Source: Alteribacter keqinensis (lineage in GTDB: Bacteria > Bacillota > Bacilli > Bacillales > Salisediminibacteriaceae). From it: a stretch of 64,000 bases of DNA. A program made the translations under genes and the position numbers. This document shows, piece by piece, positions 24,768-33,525 of this stretch (its first letter is position 1; the number at the start of each line of letters is the position of its first letter). A model generated the notes under the pieces. The model was not told where the DNA came from and searched no databases. It saw only the letters and a program-made list of their open reading frames with translations. Location of the stretch: positions 186,001-250,000 of the forward strand of contig NZ_RHIB01000002.1 in the NCBI RefSeq assembly GCF_003710255.1. The letters run 5' to 3'.

Positions 24768-25349
24768 CTAAACATGTCGATTAATTAAAGAAGGGACGAC
24801 ATCCATCGTGATAGATGGATTCTTTTTCATATACACATTAACCTCCCAGGGAGGAGCCGAAAGTTCGGGTTTTTGAATATGAAAGCGGATGGACGGATCC
24901 GGCCAGGCACTGTCCACTTTGATTTCAGAAGGCTGATAGGTGAACCGGACCCGGGACATGTTTTTTGGCATGTACCCAAGATTAATTTCTTTCGCCGGAG
25001 GATCACTGTGGTTTTTCGCCACCCGGGGGAGCATATTCACACCGTTTTCAATCGCTTTCAGCTGCTCCCCCTCCTGCGCCTTTTTGGCCGCGTACTGAAG
25101 AGCACGCTGTTTTCCGCCCGCTGACCATTCCGATGCCATCCGGAGTGGGCTTTTCAGGTTCGCATCGGCAAAGGCTTCGCTCTGATCAATAAACAGCTTT
25201 GACGCTGTTCGGCTGATCGATAAATTTCCGGCAAGCTTCTGGTCAATTTCCATCACAGCGTTATGCTGCCTGATCTGCATATGGGGGCGGGAGTGTGACA
25301 TCCCGATCTGACCTTGCTCCGACTGAATTCGTATCTGGGAAATATCCAT
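24768..25349 (-). CDS. yviE: DUF6470 family protein (YviE)
   Basis: The 193-residue protein of unknown function sits between flgL and fliW, as yviE does in B. subtilis. It begins with MDISQIRIQSEQGQIGMSH, the typical start of the family (a strand pairing with ISISRTASKLFIDQSE-like repeats), followed by a helical middle (WSAGGKQRALQYAAKKAQEG) and a Pro-rich beta C-terminus (PPWEVNVYMKKNPSITMDVV). There is no signal or membrane segment. It is likely part of the late flagellar unit; the molecular role is unknown. Confidence 0.85.
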   Translation of the reverse strand: MDISQIRIQSEQGQIGMSHSRPHMQIRQHNAVMEIDQKLAGNLSISRTASKLFIDQSEAFADANLKSPLRMASEWSAGGKQRALQYAAKKAQEGEQLKAIENGVNMLPRVAKNHSDPPAKEINLGYMPKNMSRVRFTYQPSEIKVDSAWPDPSIRFHIQKPELSAPPWEVNVYMKKNPSITMDVVPSLINRHV

Positions 25350-25430
25350 CGCAACCTCCTTTTTCCGGTGTTTAAAAAGGAGTGACCGGCAAAGACCGTT
25401 CCTTGTCTTTTTTCAGTCACTCCGCCTTTC

Positions 25431-26591
25431 CTATCGTAAAAAGTCCATTAATGACGGCTGCAGAATCCGGGCAGATGAAGCAAGGGCTGCCCGGTGGACG
25501 TTTTCCTGAGACATGAGCTGGGATATGACCCTTTCCATATCTGCATCCTCATTATCCGACAGCACCCGCTTTGCGATGACTTCCTGCTCCCGCACACGGT
25601 CTTCCATCATTTCAATCCGGTTCTGTCTGGCACCAAGCTCGGCCCTTTCATTGACCACCCGTTCAAGCTGATGGTCAACGGTATCGATAAACTTGGTCAG
25701 TTCAGGTCCTTTAACGCCAGGGTCCCGGAGGGCTTTTTCAAGCTGAATCAGATCTCCAAAAAAGTCCGACGAAAACACCGCGGAAGGATCAATGTTGACA
25801 GGCATGTTCACGCCCTTTAACAGCTCTATTTCTACTTTACTGTTGTTTGTCGACACAGATGCGTCCGCGGAGATGACGATCTCTCTTTCTGACATCTCCC
25901 TTGTTTCCTGCGTCACATTCTCATCAGCATCCGTTGCCGTCCACTGCCGTTCAATCGTTGTTTCTTCAGGGAAGCCGCTGAGTACAATCCGGTCTCCGTT
26001 TGCACTTTCAAACACGATATCCTCCCCGTCTTCATCCTCAATGCGGTCGTACCGCACGCCGTGATGGGTAATATGATACTCGTGAGCCGTTTCTTCACCT
26101 TCAACCCAGTTTTGGAAGCCTCCACTGTCAAGGCCTACATCAAGAAGGTCGTCCCGGACCGGTTCGTTCGTTGTGTTCGTCCCGTTAAAGATGTATTTCC
26201 CGTTGGACTTTGTGTTGGCCAGAGACTGCAGGTGCTTTCGGAGTTCCTCCACTTCTTTTGCAATGTTATCTCTCTGGGTTCCTTCATAGGTATCATTGGA
26301 AGCCTGCACGGTCAGTTCCCGGACCCGGTGGAGGGAGTGGGCCACTTTATCAAGAGTAGCGTCAGAGTTATCCATCCAGTTGTTCACTTCACCGAGGTTT
26401 CGTTTGAACTGCTCAATTTCTGTTACCTGGGTGCGGTAGCGCATCCCGTTCATGGCGACCACTGGGTCTTCCGATGCACGTGAGATTTTCTTTCCTGTGG
26501 CAAGCTGGTTTTGCAGTGTATGGAGCTGCTGGTAGCTCTGGCTTAGGTGGCGGAGTGAATTGTTTGAAAGCATTGATTGTGTTACGCGCAT
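25431..26591 (-). CDS. flgL: Flagellar hook-associated protein 3 FlgL
   Basis: This 386-residue hook-filament junction protein begins RVTQSMLSNNSLRHLSQSYQ and has the flagellin-like N-terminal helix pair (LATGKKISRASEDPVVAMNG) and C-terminal helices (ELGARQNRIEMMEDRV; SSARILQPSLMDFLR). The middle is an acidic variable domain. It assembles outside the cell between FlgK and flagellin. Unlike the usual short spacing, 350 bp containing a MITE-like repeat separates it from flgK upstream. Confidence 0.95.
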   Translation of the reverse strand: MRVTQSMLSNNSLRHLSQSYQQLHTLQNQLATGKKISRASEDPVVAMNGMRYRTQVTEIEQFKRNLGEVNNWMDNSDATLDKVAHSLHRVRELTVQASNDTYEGTQRDNIAKEVEELRKHLQSLANTKSNGKYIFNGTNTTNEPVRDDLLDVGLDSGGFQNWVEGEETAHEYHITHHGVRYDRIEDEDGEDIVFESANGDRIVLSGFPEETTIERQWTATDADENVTQETREMSEREIVISADASVSTNNSKVEIELLKGVNMPVNIDPSAVFSSDFFGDLIQLEKALRDPGVKGPELTKFIDTVDHQLERVVNERAELGARQNRIEMMEDRVREQEVIAKRVLSDNEDADMERVISQLMSQENVHRAALASSARILQPSLMDFLR

Positions 26592-26941
26592 CGTTTACAC
26601 CCTTTTCTCATCATTATGTAAAGTGACTCCAAATAAACTTAAGGTTGGCAGTATCAATGAAATTCAGCTTCGTTGAACGGAATACACTCCCTTTCCGCGG
26701 ACTCGCGACGAGCCTCCTCAGGGATTTGCCCTTGCGGGGTCTCGTCTGTCTCGCACTTCCGCAGGGGTCTCGCGTATTCCGTTCAACTACGCTCCTCTTC
26801 AAACACAGGATAAGGACAGGCTTTGGACTCATCACCAAACATGTGCTTTGGTGTAAGACAGATGTTAATTTACGCTCACCCCACTTCCCTCGGGTGGATT
26901 GACCCTCTTCCTCTAACATTTCATATCAAAACAGTCTTTTA
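26592..26941. other. flgK-flgL spacer with MITE-like repeat
   Basis: This 350-bp spacer between two genes that are normally adjacent contains the repeat at 26672-26787 and otherwise no gene. Short frames here are shadows of the repeat. Confidence 0.7.
26672..26787 (-). repeat. MITE-like GC-rich repeat, copy A
   Basis: The element has perfect 14-bp terminal inverted repeats, GTTGAACGGAATAC and GTATTCCGTTCAAC, 116 bp overall. Its minus strand shares the blocks CCTGCGGAAG-CGAGA, GAGACCCCGCA, GAGGAGGCTC and CCGCGGAAAGGGAG with the repeats at 33732 and 37193. It is palindromic overall and non-coding. Confidence 0.8.
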
Positions 26942-28492
26942 CTATCGTCCAACCACGCCCATGCCGTTAATAATCCGATCGAGCATTTCATCAATGGTGG
27001 TCATGTTTCTTGCAGCTGCATTATAAGCATGCTGAAATTTAATCAGGTTCGTCATTTCCTCATCAAGTGACACGCCGCTTATGGACTGTCTGCGGTCGTC
27101 CACCGATTCCCGGAGCTGATCGGTGTTCCGGCTCATCCGTTCTGCTTCATTCGTACTTACAGCCAGGGCTCCGATTACACCCTGGTAGAAGCTTTGCACA
27201 TTCGTTGTTGAATCCCCGAAGTTAAGAGGATTGTCCTTCACATTGGCCAGTGCCAGGGCATTGCTTCCGTCACCGCTGAACGCTTCTCCGCCGGTCACGG
27301 TCGCAGCCGCAATTTTGTCCAGATCACCTAAAATATCATCCGTTACTTTTAACCCTAAGGCAGCGCCTTTTACATTCCCAGCTGAAATGTTCAATCCGCC
27401 GGCAAAATCAAAAAACGCAATTGATTCCTCTCCGTTCGCCATTTCATACAGGCTCATGCCGCTTTCATGCACGTCGTTAAAGGCGGATGTAAAAGCGTAC
27501 ACCATCTGGTCAATACTCTGCATCATCTCAGGAATGAGCCCGAACTCCTCGCCGTCCGCAAGATAACCGTGGGTTTCGATGGAACCTTTCAGCTTCCCGT
27601 AGGAATTAAATTCTTCGGGGTCAAAGGTTTCGCCGCCGACAGAAATACCGTCAATTAGTCCGCTGTCCTCGTCGTAGGAGAGTTCAAACCGGGCGGCTTC
27701 AAGAGATCGCCCGTTAACAAGGGTAACCCCCATATCCTGACCGTGTTCGTTTAAAAGTTTGATTGTATAACGTCCAGCCGCATTTTCCTTTGCCATCCCG
27801 CCGCTGCTTACCTGTTCGACGCTGATGTTCACGTACTCACTGAGCTCGTCAACCAGGTTGTCTCTTGCATCATACAGGTCGTTGGCCAGGTATCCGTGAG
27901 GTTCGACGCTTGCAATTTGCTGGTTCACGTTGTTGATCTGATCGAGAAGGGAATTGACCCGGGTATTTTCAACACCAAGCTGGTTTTTATAGTCGCGCTG
28001 AACAGCTTCAAGGGATTGTGCCGTATAGTTGAACGTCTCTGCAAGGGCGATCCCGTTCTGCCTTACTACACTTCTCGCTCCTGAATCCTCGGGGTACACG
28101 CTCAGATCCTGAAGGGACTGCCAGAAGCGGTCCATTGTCTGGGCAATGCCGTCTTCCGTAGGCTCATTCATGATGTCTTCGATCTTTTCAAGAGCCGTGT
28201 GCCGCGCGCTCCAGTATCCGTGCTTGTTGTTTTCCTTACGATACTGCAGATCGAGAAACGACTCCCGGATGCGTTCAATTTCTCCGGCTTTTACACCGGT
28301 GCCCAGCTGGCCAGGAATGCTCGGTTTATTGAATCCGGGATTGGGAAATGCTTCTGTCGGGGTAAAGTTCACCCGCTGCCTTGAATACCCCTGCGTGTTC
28401 GCATTGGCAATGTTATGCCCCGTCGTATGTATCGCTGACTGCTGGGTATTGATCGCCCGCCGTGCCGTCTCCAGCCCGTGAAAAGTAGACAT
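26942..28492 (-). CDS. flgK: Flagellar hook-associated protein 1 FlgK
   Basis: The 516-residue protein begins STFHGLETARRAINTQQSAI followed by GHNIANANTQGYSRQRV, the rod/hook family N-terminal motif with ANxNTxGYSR. The C-terminal domain NLIKFQHAYNAAARNMTTID ending in MLDRIINGMGVVGR is also typical. The central part is an acidic beta domain. It is the first junction protein at the hook tip, secreted through the flagellar export gate. The order is flgN (its chaperone), flgK, flgL. It starts at ATG behind GAGGA. Confidence 0.96.
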   Translation of the reverse strand: MSTFHGLETARRAINTQQSAIHTTGHNIANANTQGYSRQRVNFTPTEAFPNPGFNKPSIPGQLGTGVKAGEIERIRESFLDLQYRKENNKHGYWSARHTALEKIEDIMNEPTEDGIAQTMDRFWQSLQDLSVYPEDSGARSVVRQNGIALAETFNYTAQSLEAVQRDYKNQLGVENTRVNSLLDQINNVNQQIASVEPHGYLANDLYDARDNLVDELSEYVNISVEQVSSGGMAKENAAGRYTIKLLNEHGQDMGVTLVNGRSLEAARFELSYDEDSGLIDGISVGGETFDPEEFNSYGKLKGSIETHGYLADGEEFGLIPEMMQSIDQMVYAFTSAFNDVHESGMSLYEMANGEESIAFFDFAGGLNISAGNVKGAALGLKVTDDILGDLDKIAAATVTGGEAFSGDGSNALALANVKDNPLNFGDSTTNVQSFYQGVIGALAVSTNEAERMSRNTDQLRESVDDRRQSISGVSLDEEMTNLIKFQHAYNAAARNMTTIDEMLDRIINGMGVVGR

Positions 28493-28518
28493 GTCTGGTT
28501 CCTCCTTGATGGTTATGA

Positions 28519-28557
28519 GGCCACTGAAAAAGTAAAAAACCGAACTTTTTCAGTGCC
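28519..28557. repeat. Small palindrome between flgN and flgK
   Basis: GGCCACTGAAAAAGT and ACTTTTTCAGTGCC form a 13-14-bp stem with one bulge around an 11-nt A-rich loop. There is no T run after the stem on the minus strand. CACTGAAAAAGT-like ends resemble the termini of some Bacillus insertion sequences, so this may be a minimal relic, or an intra-operon processing hairpin. Confidence 0.55.
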
Positions 28558-28562
28558 TTCGG

Positions 28563-29054
28563 TTACGCTTTTGAATCAAATATCGATCGTCTTTCTTCGG
28601 TGTGGGAATGCCCGGTGTCAGGCCGGCTGTAATTCTCGGACCGATTCGGCTGAAACACATCGAGGGACATGTTCACAAAACGTAAAGACTCTTCGATCAG
28701 CTGCTCATTCAGATCGTTTTGCTCTTTCCACATCGTAATCTGCTCAAGCAGTCTCGTCTGCCAGAGGGTAAGCTCTTTTTGCTCCTCGTCATCTAAATAA
28801 GGGATGATTTCCTCCACCGTTACGTTTTCTTTTACAAGCCCTTGTGTTTCAAGCCAGACGGATGTGGCACGCTGACGCTTTTCCTCAAGCTTCTTAAGCT
28901 GATGGATACACGCCGTTTCCTGTTTCATAATCTTCTCCAGGTCTTCAATCTGCCCTTTTCTCACCGCTTCGGTCTTTTCTTTTGCCAGCTCGTTAAAAAG
29001 CTGATGAAGCTGGGTTAATTCCTTTAACACTGCCGTAAGAACCACACCGTTCAC
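28563..29054 (-). CDS. flgN: Flagellar export chaperone FlgN
   Basis: This 163-residue, helical, Glu/Leu-rich protein begins MNGVVLTAVLKELTQLHQLFNEL and continues with the KKLEEKRQRATSVWL helix, as in the FlgN/YvyG family, followed by a polar C-terminal tail (PNRSENYSRP). FlgN binds the C-termini of FlgK and FlgL and brings them to the export apparatus. It is placed 6 nt after flgM and before flgK, the same order as in B. subtilis. Confidence 0.9.
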   Translation of the reverse strand: MNGVVLTAVLKELTQLHQLFNELAKEKTEAVRKGQIEDLEKIMKQETACIHQLKKLEEKRQRATSVWLETQGLVKENVTVEEIIPYLDDEEQKELTLWQTRLLEQITMWKEQNDLNEQLIEESLRFVNMSLDVFQPNRSENYSRPDTGHSHTEERRSIFDSKA

Positions 29055-29060
29055 CTCCCG

Positions 29061-29318
29061 TTAGTCCGTCCAGAAATCATACATCCTTCTCGCTGTTTCC
29101 TTCACATTCACTTCGTACGTTCCGTTTTCAACACGTTCTTTAATTTCCTGAACCTTCTCGGCCCGCACTTTCGCTGCCGCCGTACCCTCCTGCATTTTCT
29201 TCGCCTCAGATGAAATCTGCACCTCATCTTTACGGTTGTTCACCGGGGACTTCCCGTTGTTCGGCCCGCCCTGTTGCTGACGGTACATATTTAACGACTG
29301 CATCGGATTAATTTTCAC
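29061..29318 (-). CDS. flgM: Anti-sigma-D factor FlgM
   Basis: The 85-residue protein starts at GTG 29318, with GGAGG 8 nt upstream; the ATG five codons earlier overlaps this site. The C-terminal half has the FlgM signature: DEVQISSEAKKMQEG, then RAEKVQEIKERVENGTYEVN and ARRMYDFW. It binds and inhibits sigma-D until the hook is finished. Its own promoter (29354-29381) looks sigma-D dependent, giving negative feedback on the promoters of hag, flaG and yvyF in this window. Confidence 0.95.
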   Translation of the reverse strand: MKINPMQSLNMYRQQQGGPNNGKSPVNNRKDEVQISSEAKKMQEGTAAAKVRAEKVQEIKERVENGTYEVNVKETARRMYDFWTD

Positions 29319-29353
29319 TGCAAACACCTCCACAACACCATTGTCTCTCCATT

Positions 29354-29381
29354 ATATCGGCTTACGGGCACCGTTTGTTTA
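29354..29381 (-). promoter_or_regulatory. Sigma-D promoter of flgM
   Basis: On the minus strand the -10 element is a perfect GCCGATAT (29361-29354). TAAA (29381-29378) lies 16 nt upstream, one more than the ideal spacing. It overlaps the end of yvyF. Confidence 0.72.
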
Positions 29382-29804
29382 CTCTTTTTTATCAACTCGA
29401 ATCGAATGATACGTGGCGGAACGGTTTTGCCGCGCCTCTTTACGCTTCTGAAAAGCCGATTCCTGTGCTGAGCGGTCCAATCCCGAGCGGAGTTCCCCCT
29501 TGCACGAAGAGCAAATTCGTCCCTCCCGTATATATGAACCGCACTTCTCACAGGCGTAAGCGAGATTCGGAAACTGAGCTAAATGAAGCCGGCCCTCCCG
29601 GATAAACTGCGTAATCTGGGTTTCCTCAACCCCTGTCGCTTCCGTCACCTCATGCATCGCCGCCGTTCTGTTCTCACGCTTCCTGATAAACATATATACT
29701 TTCTCAAACATCATTTCCACTTCATGATGGCAACCTTCACACACCGTCCTCAGACTTTTCACAAACAACCGGTCACATTTCGGACAATTACTCAACTCAG
29801 GCAT
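29379..29804 (-). CDS. yvyF: Flagellar operon protein YvyF (zinc-finger type)
   Basis: This is a 141-residue protein. The ATG at 29804 has AGGGGGAG 7 nt upstream; the very long in-frame extension overlaps comFC and the promoter. An N-terminal zinc-finger pair (NCPKCDRLF and CEGCHHE) is followed by a helical domain with an HTH-like segment (VTEATGVEETQITQFIREGRL) and a second Cys pair (CEKCGSYIREGRICSSCKGEL). This Cys-helical-Cys plan is that of the YvyF family found at the head of the flgM operon in Bacilli. The function is unknown; it may bind DNA or a flagellar partner. Confidence 0.92.
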   Translation of the reverse strand: MPELSNCPKCDRLFVKSLRTVCEGCHHEVEMMFEKVYMFIRKRENRTAAMHEVTEATGVEETQITQFIREGRLHLAQFPNLAYACEKCGSYIREGRICSSCKGELRSGLDRSAQESAFQKRKEARQNRSATYHSIRVDKKE

Positions 29805-29829
29805 ACACGTCTCCCCCTCTTTGCCTTTT

Positions 29830-29856
29830 ATATCGGACAGAGAAGAAGAATGTTTA
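29830..29856 (-). promoter_or_regulatory. Sigma-D promoter of yvyF-flgM-flgN-flgK-flgL
   Basis: On the minus strand TAAA (29856-29853), 15 nt, TCCGATAT (29837-29830) matches the consensus at 11 of 12 positions. It overlaps the last codon of comFC. Confidence 0.85.
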
Positions 29857-30549
29857 AGCCCTTGCAAGCGTGACACCCATGACGCTTTTCGCCCCGTTCT
29901 CATAAAGAAGTCTCGCCGCACTACGGATCGTCGCCCCCGTCGTGTAAATGTCGTCCACAATGACGATCGTTTTTCCAACTGCACCGGGTAAAATGCGGAA
30001 CTGCTCTTCGGCCGCGGCAATCCGCTCCTCTCTCGAGCGCTTGCTCTGCTTCCCGGAAGACAGGCTTCTCTCCAGCAGGGGAACCGGTTTGAGCCTTCCG
30101 GCAAGAAGAGTCGCCTGGTTAAATCCCCTTTCATAATGACCCTCGTCGTTTAAAGGGATGGAAGTCACTATACTCCCCGGATGTACAGCCCGGGCAATTC
30201 GTTCTGAAAAAGCTTCAGCAAGAGCAGCATCTCCTCTGTACTTAAACCGGGCAATCACTTCTTTTAAAAACGGGTTGTATTCATAGAGGGCACGGTTCGT
30301 AAATTCACGGCAGGACCAGAACGGATCCTCATTCCATGCAGCACAGTCGTCACACTGTGAAAATTCCGGCTTACTGCACGTCCGGCAGGCATTACCAAAG
30401 TCGATCGGAGCAAGCTTACTGTCGCATCTCTCGCAGAATCTCCCGAGAGGAGATTCACCGAGAAATGCCGCCCAGCTCATCGGTTCACTGTATGTTTCAC
30501 CACACCAGAGGCAGTGTTCCGTTTCAGCCAGAAGATCGCGCACCTTCAT
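29854..30549 (-). CDS. comFC: ComF family phosphoribosyltransferase-like protein ComFC
   Basis: The 231-residue protein has an N-terminal zinc finger (CLWCGE, CERCDSKL, CRTCSKPEFSQCDDC) followed by a PRTase fold with the PRPP loop IVIVDDIYTTGAT near 193. ComFC is a late competence protein needed for efficient transformation in B. subtilis. Its start overlaps the comFA stop by 4 nt (ATGA). No comFB lies between comFA and comFC, unlike B. subtilis. Confidence 0.94.
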   Translation of the reverse strand: MKVRDLLAETEHCLWCGETYSEPMSWAAFLGESPLGRFCERCDSKLAPIDFGNACRTCSKPEFSQCDDCAAWNEDPFWSCREFTNRALYEYNPFLKEVIARFKYRGDAALAEAFSERIARAVHPGSIVTSIPLNDEGHYERGFNQATLLAGRLKPVPLLERSLSSGKQSKRSREERIAAAEEQFRILPGAVGKTIVIVDDIYTTGATIRSAARLLYENGAKSVMGVTLARA

Positions 30550-32075
30550 TTTATGACCTCCACTCTGTTCATCATGAGAATCTGATTTTTCGCTTTTACC
30601 ATCGCTCTTGTTTTTCCGTCGTGAAAGAAGATTACATCTCCGGTCGGTTCATCCGGACTCCGCCCGGCCCTGCCGGCAATCTGGACGAGAGCCGATTCTG
30701 TAAATACGTGATCATCGGCACCAAGAACTCCCACCTGGACACCTTTCACGGTCACTCCTCTTTCTAGGATCGTGGTGGTAAGGAGAAGCCTGGTTTTTCC
30801 TTCACGAAACGTGAGCACTTTTTCAGCGCGCTGATCATCTTCCGAGTAGACCCCATCGGTTTCAGGGAATTTCTCCTGAAGATATGGAAGTACAAGGGTG
30901 AGAATCCGGATGCTCGGGACAAACAAAAATACTTGTTTTCTTTCCCCCAGAACGGTTTCAAGCCAGTGTTCAAGGTTGCAGGGAACTTTTCCTTTAACTG
31001 CTTTTTTACGCCACCCGGCTGCCCAGCGATACTCGGGAACAGGAAGAGGGTGACCGTGATAGCGGCGGGGAACTTTGATTGCCGGAAGCTTTTGGGACGC
31101 GGCTATGTTTTGCATCGTTTGATCGGGGGTGGCTGTGACGTAGGCTGTGAGGGTGTCGGGTTTTGCTGCCCTCCGGACAGCGTAGCGGAGTTTCGGGTCG
31201 GAGTCATATGGAAAGGCGTCCACTTCGTCGATGATCGTAAAGTCAAAGGCGTGATGAAACCGGAGAAGCTGGTGGGTTGTGCTGATGGTGATATGTGCGT
31301 TTTTGTAGCGGTCTTCGGAACCGCCGTAAAGAGCGGCGATACTTGTTTTCGGAAATGCCTGTCTGATGCGGGGCTCCAGCTCCCGGACTACGTCGGATCT
31401 GGGTGTGGCGATAAGAACGCGGTAGTTTTTCTTTAGGGATTCGAGGATTGCCTCGAACAGCATTTCTGTTTTCCCTGCGCCACAGACCGCCCAGATGAGG
31501 CATTCTTTCTTGTTTGAGTTTAAGGCGTTTGTAAGGAAGCGGGCGGCTCTTTCCTGGGCCGGCGAAAGGGTTCCGGTCCAGCCGAGGGTATGGTTTTGGA
31601 CAGGTGGGGCTGTTAGTGATGAGCCTATAGCGTAAACAGCGCACGAGCTGACCCGTCCCATCGTGACACAGCTTCGGCAGTACGTGCACGTTTGTTTACA
31701 GCGAAAACAGTGGTAGGAGGCGAACAGGTGCAGGGTTGCATTGCCACAACGGGTGCAGTGATTTTTAGAGGTCAGGGCGGGTTCATAACGGATATAGCCG
31801 TTGGCGTAGTGCTCGTGAATTGTGTTGAGGTCGGTGCAGGGGAGAATTTCGTCCATAAGAAGGCGCCGGCCGTTGAGAATGTTTATGAGTGTTTCATCAG
31901 GTTTGAAGTCGGGATTAACAGGTGGTTTGAAGATACGGTTGATATCCGGGAGACGCTTGAAGTCGGAGGGTGGCGAAGCTGAAAGTTGTTCCGGGACAGG
32001 GAAATGGTTGTCCTGCGGAATTGTGACGTGTGGCGGAAGGAGTGCTTGGTCTGTTTTGGTTGTGTGAAAACGCAC
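30546..32075 (-). CDS. comFA: DNA uptake ATPase/helicase ComFA
   Basis: The 509-residue protein has a four-Cys zinc cluster (CTRCG ... CFRCKQTCTYCRSC, about 107-136) followed by a superfamily 2 DEAD-box motor. Motif I is AVCGAGKTE near 194, Ia is ATPRSDVVREL, II is IIDEVDAFP near 281, III is YVTATPD, and VI is QIAGRAGRSPDEPTG near 478. It drives single-stranded DNA through the ComEC channel. I use GTG at 32075, although GAGGTG is 11 nt upstream, slightly far. It is the first gene of the comF unit, overlapping comFC, and follows degV on the same strand after 190 nt. Confidence 0.93.
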   Translation of the reverse strand: MRFHTTKTDQALLPPHVTIPQDNHFPVPEQLSASPPSDFKRLPDINRIFKPPVNPDFKPDETLINILNGRRLLMDEILPCTDLNTIHEHYANGYIRYEPALTSKNHCTRCGNATLHLFASYHCFRCKQTCTYCRSCVTMGRVSSCAVYAIGSSLTAPPVQNHTLGWTGTLSPAQERAARFLTNALNSNKKECLIWAVCGAGKTEMLFEAILESLKKNYRVLIATPRSDVVRELEPRIRQAFPKTSIAALYGGSEDRYKNAHITISTTHQLLRFHHAFDFTIIDEVDAFPYDSDPKLRYAVRRAAKPDTLTAYVTATPDQTMQNIAASQKLPAIKVPRRYHGHPLPVPEYRWAAGWRKKAVKGKVPCNLEHWLETVLGERKQVFLFVPSIRILTLVLPYLQEKFPETDGVYSEDDQRAEKVLTFREGKTRLLLTTTILERGVTVKGVQVGVLGADDHVFTESALVQIAGRAGRSPDEPTGDVIFFHDGKTRAMVKAKNQILMMNRVEVIK

Positions 32076-32229
32076 GTTAAAGTGGGCACCTCGTTTCTTT
32101 TGCCTAAAGTTTAGCAGGTGCTGAAGAAAGTGTCGAAGAGAGAAAAAGTGGTTTTGTGCTGGTTTAACGTGATGAATTTTCCGGTGATACGTGAAGGTAC
32201 GGTGGCGGTAGGGTATAAATCAATACAAT

Positions 32230-32262
32230 TAAAAAACACCCCGTCCAAAAACGAACGGGGTG
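32230..32262 (-). terminator. degV terminator
   Basis: On the minus strand CACCCCGT / ACGGGGTG forms an 8-bp stem followed by TTTTTTAATT, directly after the degV stop. Confidence 0.85.
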
Positions 32263-32268
32263 ATGATT

Positions 32269-33123
32269 TTATACTAAGTTTGCTTTTACCCAGCCTACAC
32301 CGAGGCTTCCTTCACCGAGGTGAGTTCCTATGACAGGGCCAAAGTAGCTTACATAAACGCTGGCGGTCGGGTATTTTTCCCGGAGTTCCCCTGCAATTTC
32401 TTCAGCTTTTTCCGGACGGTTCGCGTGGATGACGGTAATGTCCAGCGGTTCTCCGGATGCGGCGTCCTCATCAAGTAAATCCTTAATGCGGGTGAGAGCC
32501 CTTTTCGCTGTGCGCACTTTTTCAAACGGAACGATCACTTTATTTTCAAAGTGAAGAACCGGTTTGATCTGAAGGAGACTTCCCACCACAAGCTGGGCGC
32601 CGTTTAAGCGTCCGCCGCGATGGAGGTGGCTCAAGTCGTCAGCCATAAAGTAGGCGCGCATGTTGTCCTTCATCAATTCAAGGTAAGCAAGGATTTCATG
32701 AACGGATTTGCCTTCCCCGGCCATCCTGGAGGCCGCGAGAGCAAAGAACCCCTGGGGCATGCAGCTAATTTCAGAGTCGAACACATGAACGTCAATGTTT
32801 TCAGTCATATTTGCAGCGCTCACCGCTGTCTGGTATGTACCGCTGATGCCGCTTGAAAGAGTAATCACAATAATGTCATCGTGGTCCTGAGCGAGTCGCT
32901 GGTAGGTTTCTTCAAACAATCCGATCGATGGCTGGGACGTTTTCGGCAGCATGTCTTTCGATTTCATCTCTTCGTAGAACTGTTCGGTGGTGATTTCGAG
33001 TTCTTCTTTGTACTCTTCTTCACCGAACACTACGTTAAGAGGGATCATTTCAATGTTATGTTCTTGGCGTATGTCTTTTGGCAGGTAGGAGGTACTGTCT
33101 GTCAGTACAGCGATTTTACTCAT
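32269..33123 (-). CDS. degV: DegV family fatty-acid-binding protein
   Basis: The 284-residue protein has the two-domain DegV fold: IAVLTDSTSYLPKDI start, KTSQPSIGLFEE, ITLSSGISGTYQTA near 88, and LSHLHRGGRLNGAQ near 165. DegV/FakB-type proteins bind a fatty acid and can present it to a fatty-acid kinase; the lipid ligand of this copy is unknown. In B. subtilis degV (yviA) sits between degU and comFA, as here, but in this window about 860 bp of repeat-rich DNA separates it from degU. Confidence 0.93.
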   Translation of the reverse strand: MSKIAVLTDSTSYLPKDIRQEHNIEMIPLNVVFGEEEYKEELEITTEQFYEEMKSKDMLPKTSQPSIGLFEETYQRLAQDHDDIIVITLSSGISGTYQTAVSAANMTENIDVHVFDSEISCMPQGFFALAASRMAGEGKSVHEILAYLELMKDNMRAYFMADDLSHLHRGGRLNGAQLVVGSLLQIKPVLHFENKVIVPFEKVRTAKRALTRIKDLLDEDAASGEPLDITVIHANRPEKAEEIAGELREKYPTASVYVSYFGPVIGTHLGEGSLGVGWVKANLV

Positions 33124-33290
33124 AAGTGTCCTCTCTTTCGCTAATCTCTATTTTATGCGCGTTCGATATCTTCTACTTCAAATAGTATCAATATTTATGG
33201 GGTATTGTCTATTGTATTCGATTCGCCTGTCATATTCCGACATCACAGCATTAGTTGATATATGTTTTAAGGTTCAGAAAATGGTGGATT

Positions 33291-33391
33291 AAGCCGAAGT
33301 GCCCTTCGCTTTCCGCGGAGGTGTCGCCGAGCCTTTGCAGGGTCTCGACAGTGCCCCCAACAACCGCCGGGAGTTTCGGCCACTTCGGCTT
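33291..33391 (-). repeat. MITE-like GC-rich repeat, copy B
   Basis: Perfect 11-bp terminal inverted repeats AAGCCGAAGTG / CACTTCGGCTT bound a 101-bp palindromic element. Its minus strand contains GAGACCCTGCA and CCGCGGAAAGCGAAGG, matching the internal blocks of the copies at 26672, 33732 and 37193 although the ends differ. Confidence 0.7.
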
Positions 33392-33525
33392 CATCACGAT
33401 CTTTTAGAAAGAAACATCCTATTTAAAAGACTATTGATGCTTATAGTGAATCGGGAGCATTACACCGTCTTCCTAAACTTGTTGCCATAACTTTGAGTGA
33501 GCGCTTGGTCAAGCTACATGAAAAT

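Noticed and set aside
26645-26902. 85-residue frame in the flgK-flgL spacer
   Set aside because: It is the translation of the MITE-like repeat; the same spurious peptide pattern appears wherever the element occurs.
30933-31436. 167-residue plus-strand frame opposite comFA
   Set aside because: It is antisense to the conserved helicase motifs, with improbable composition.
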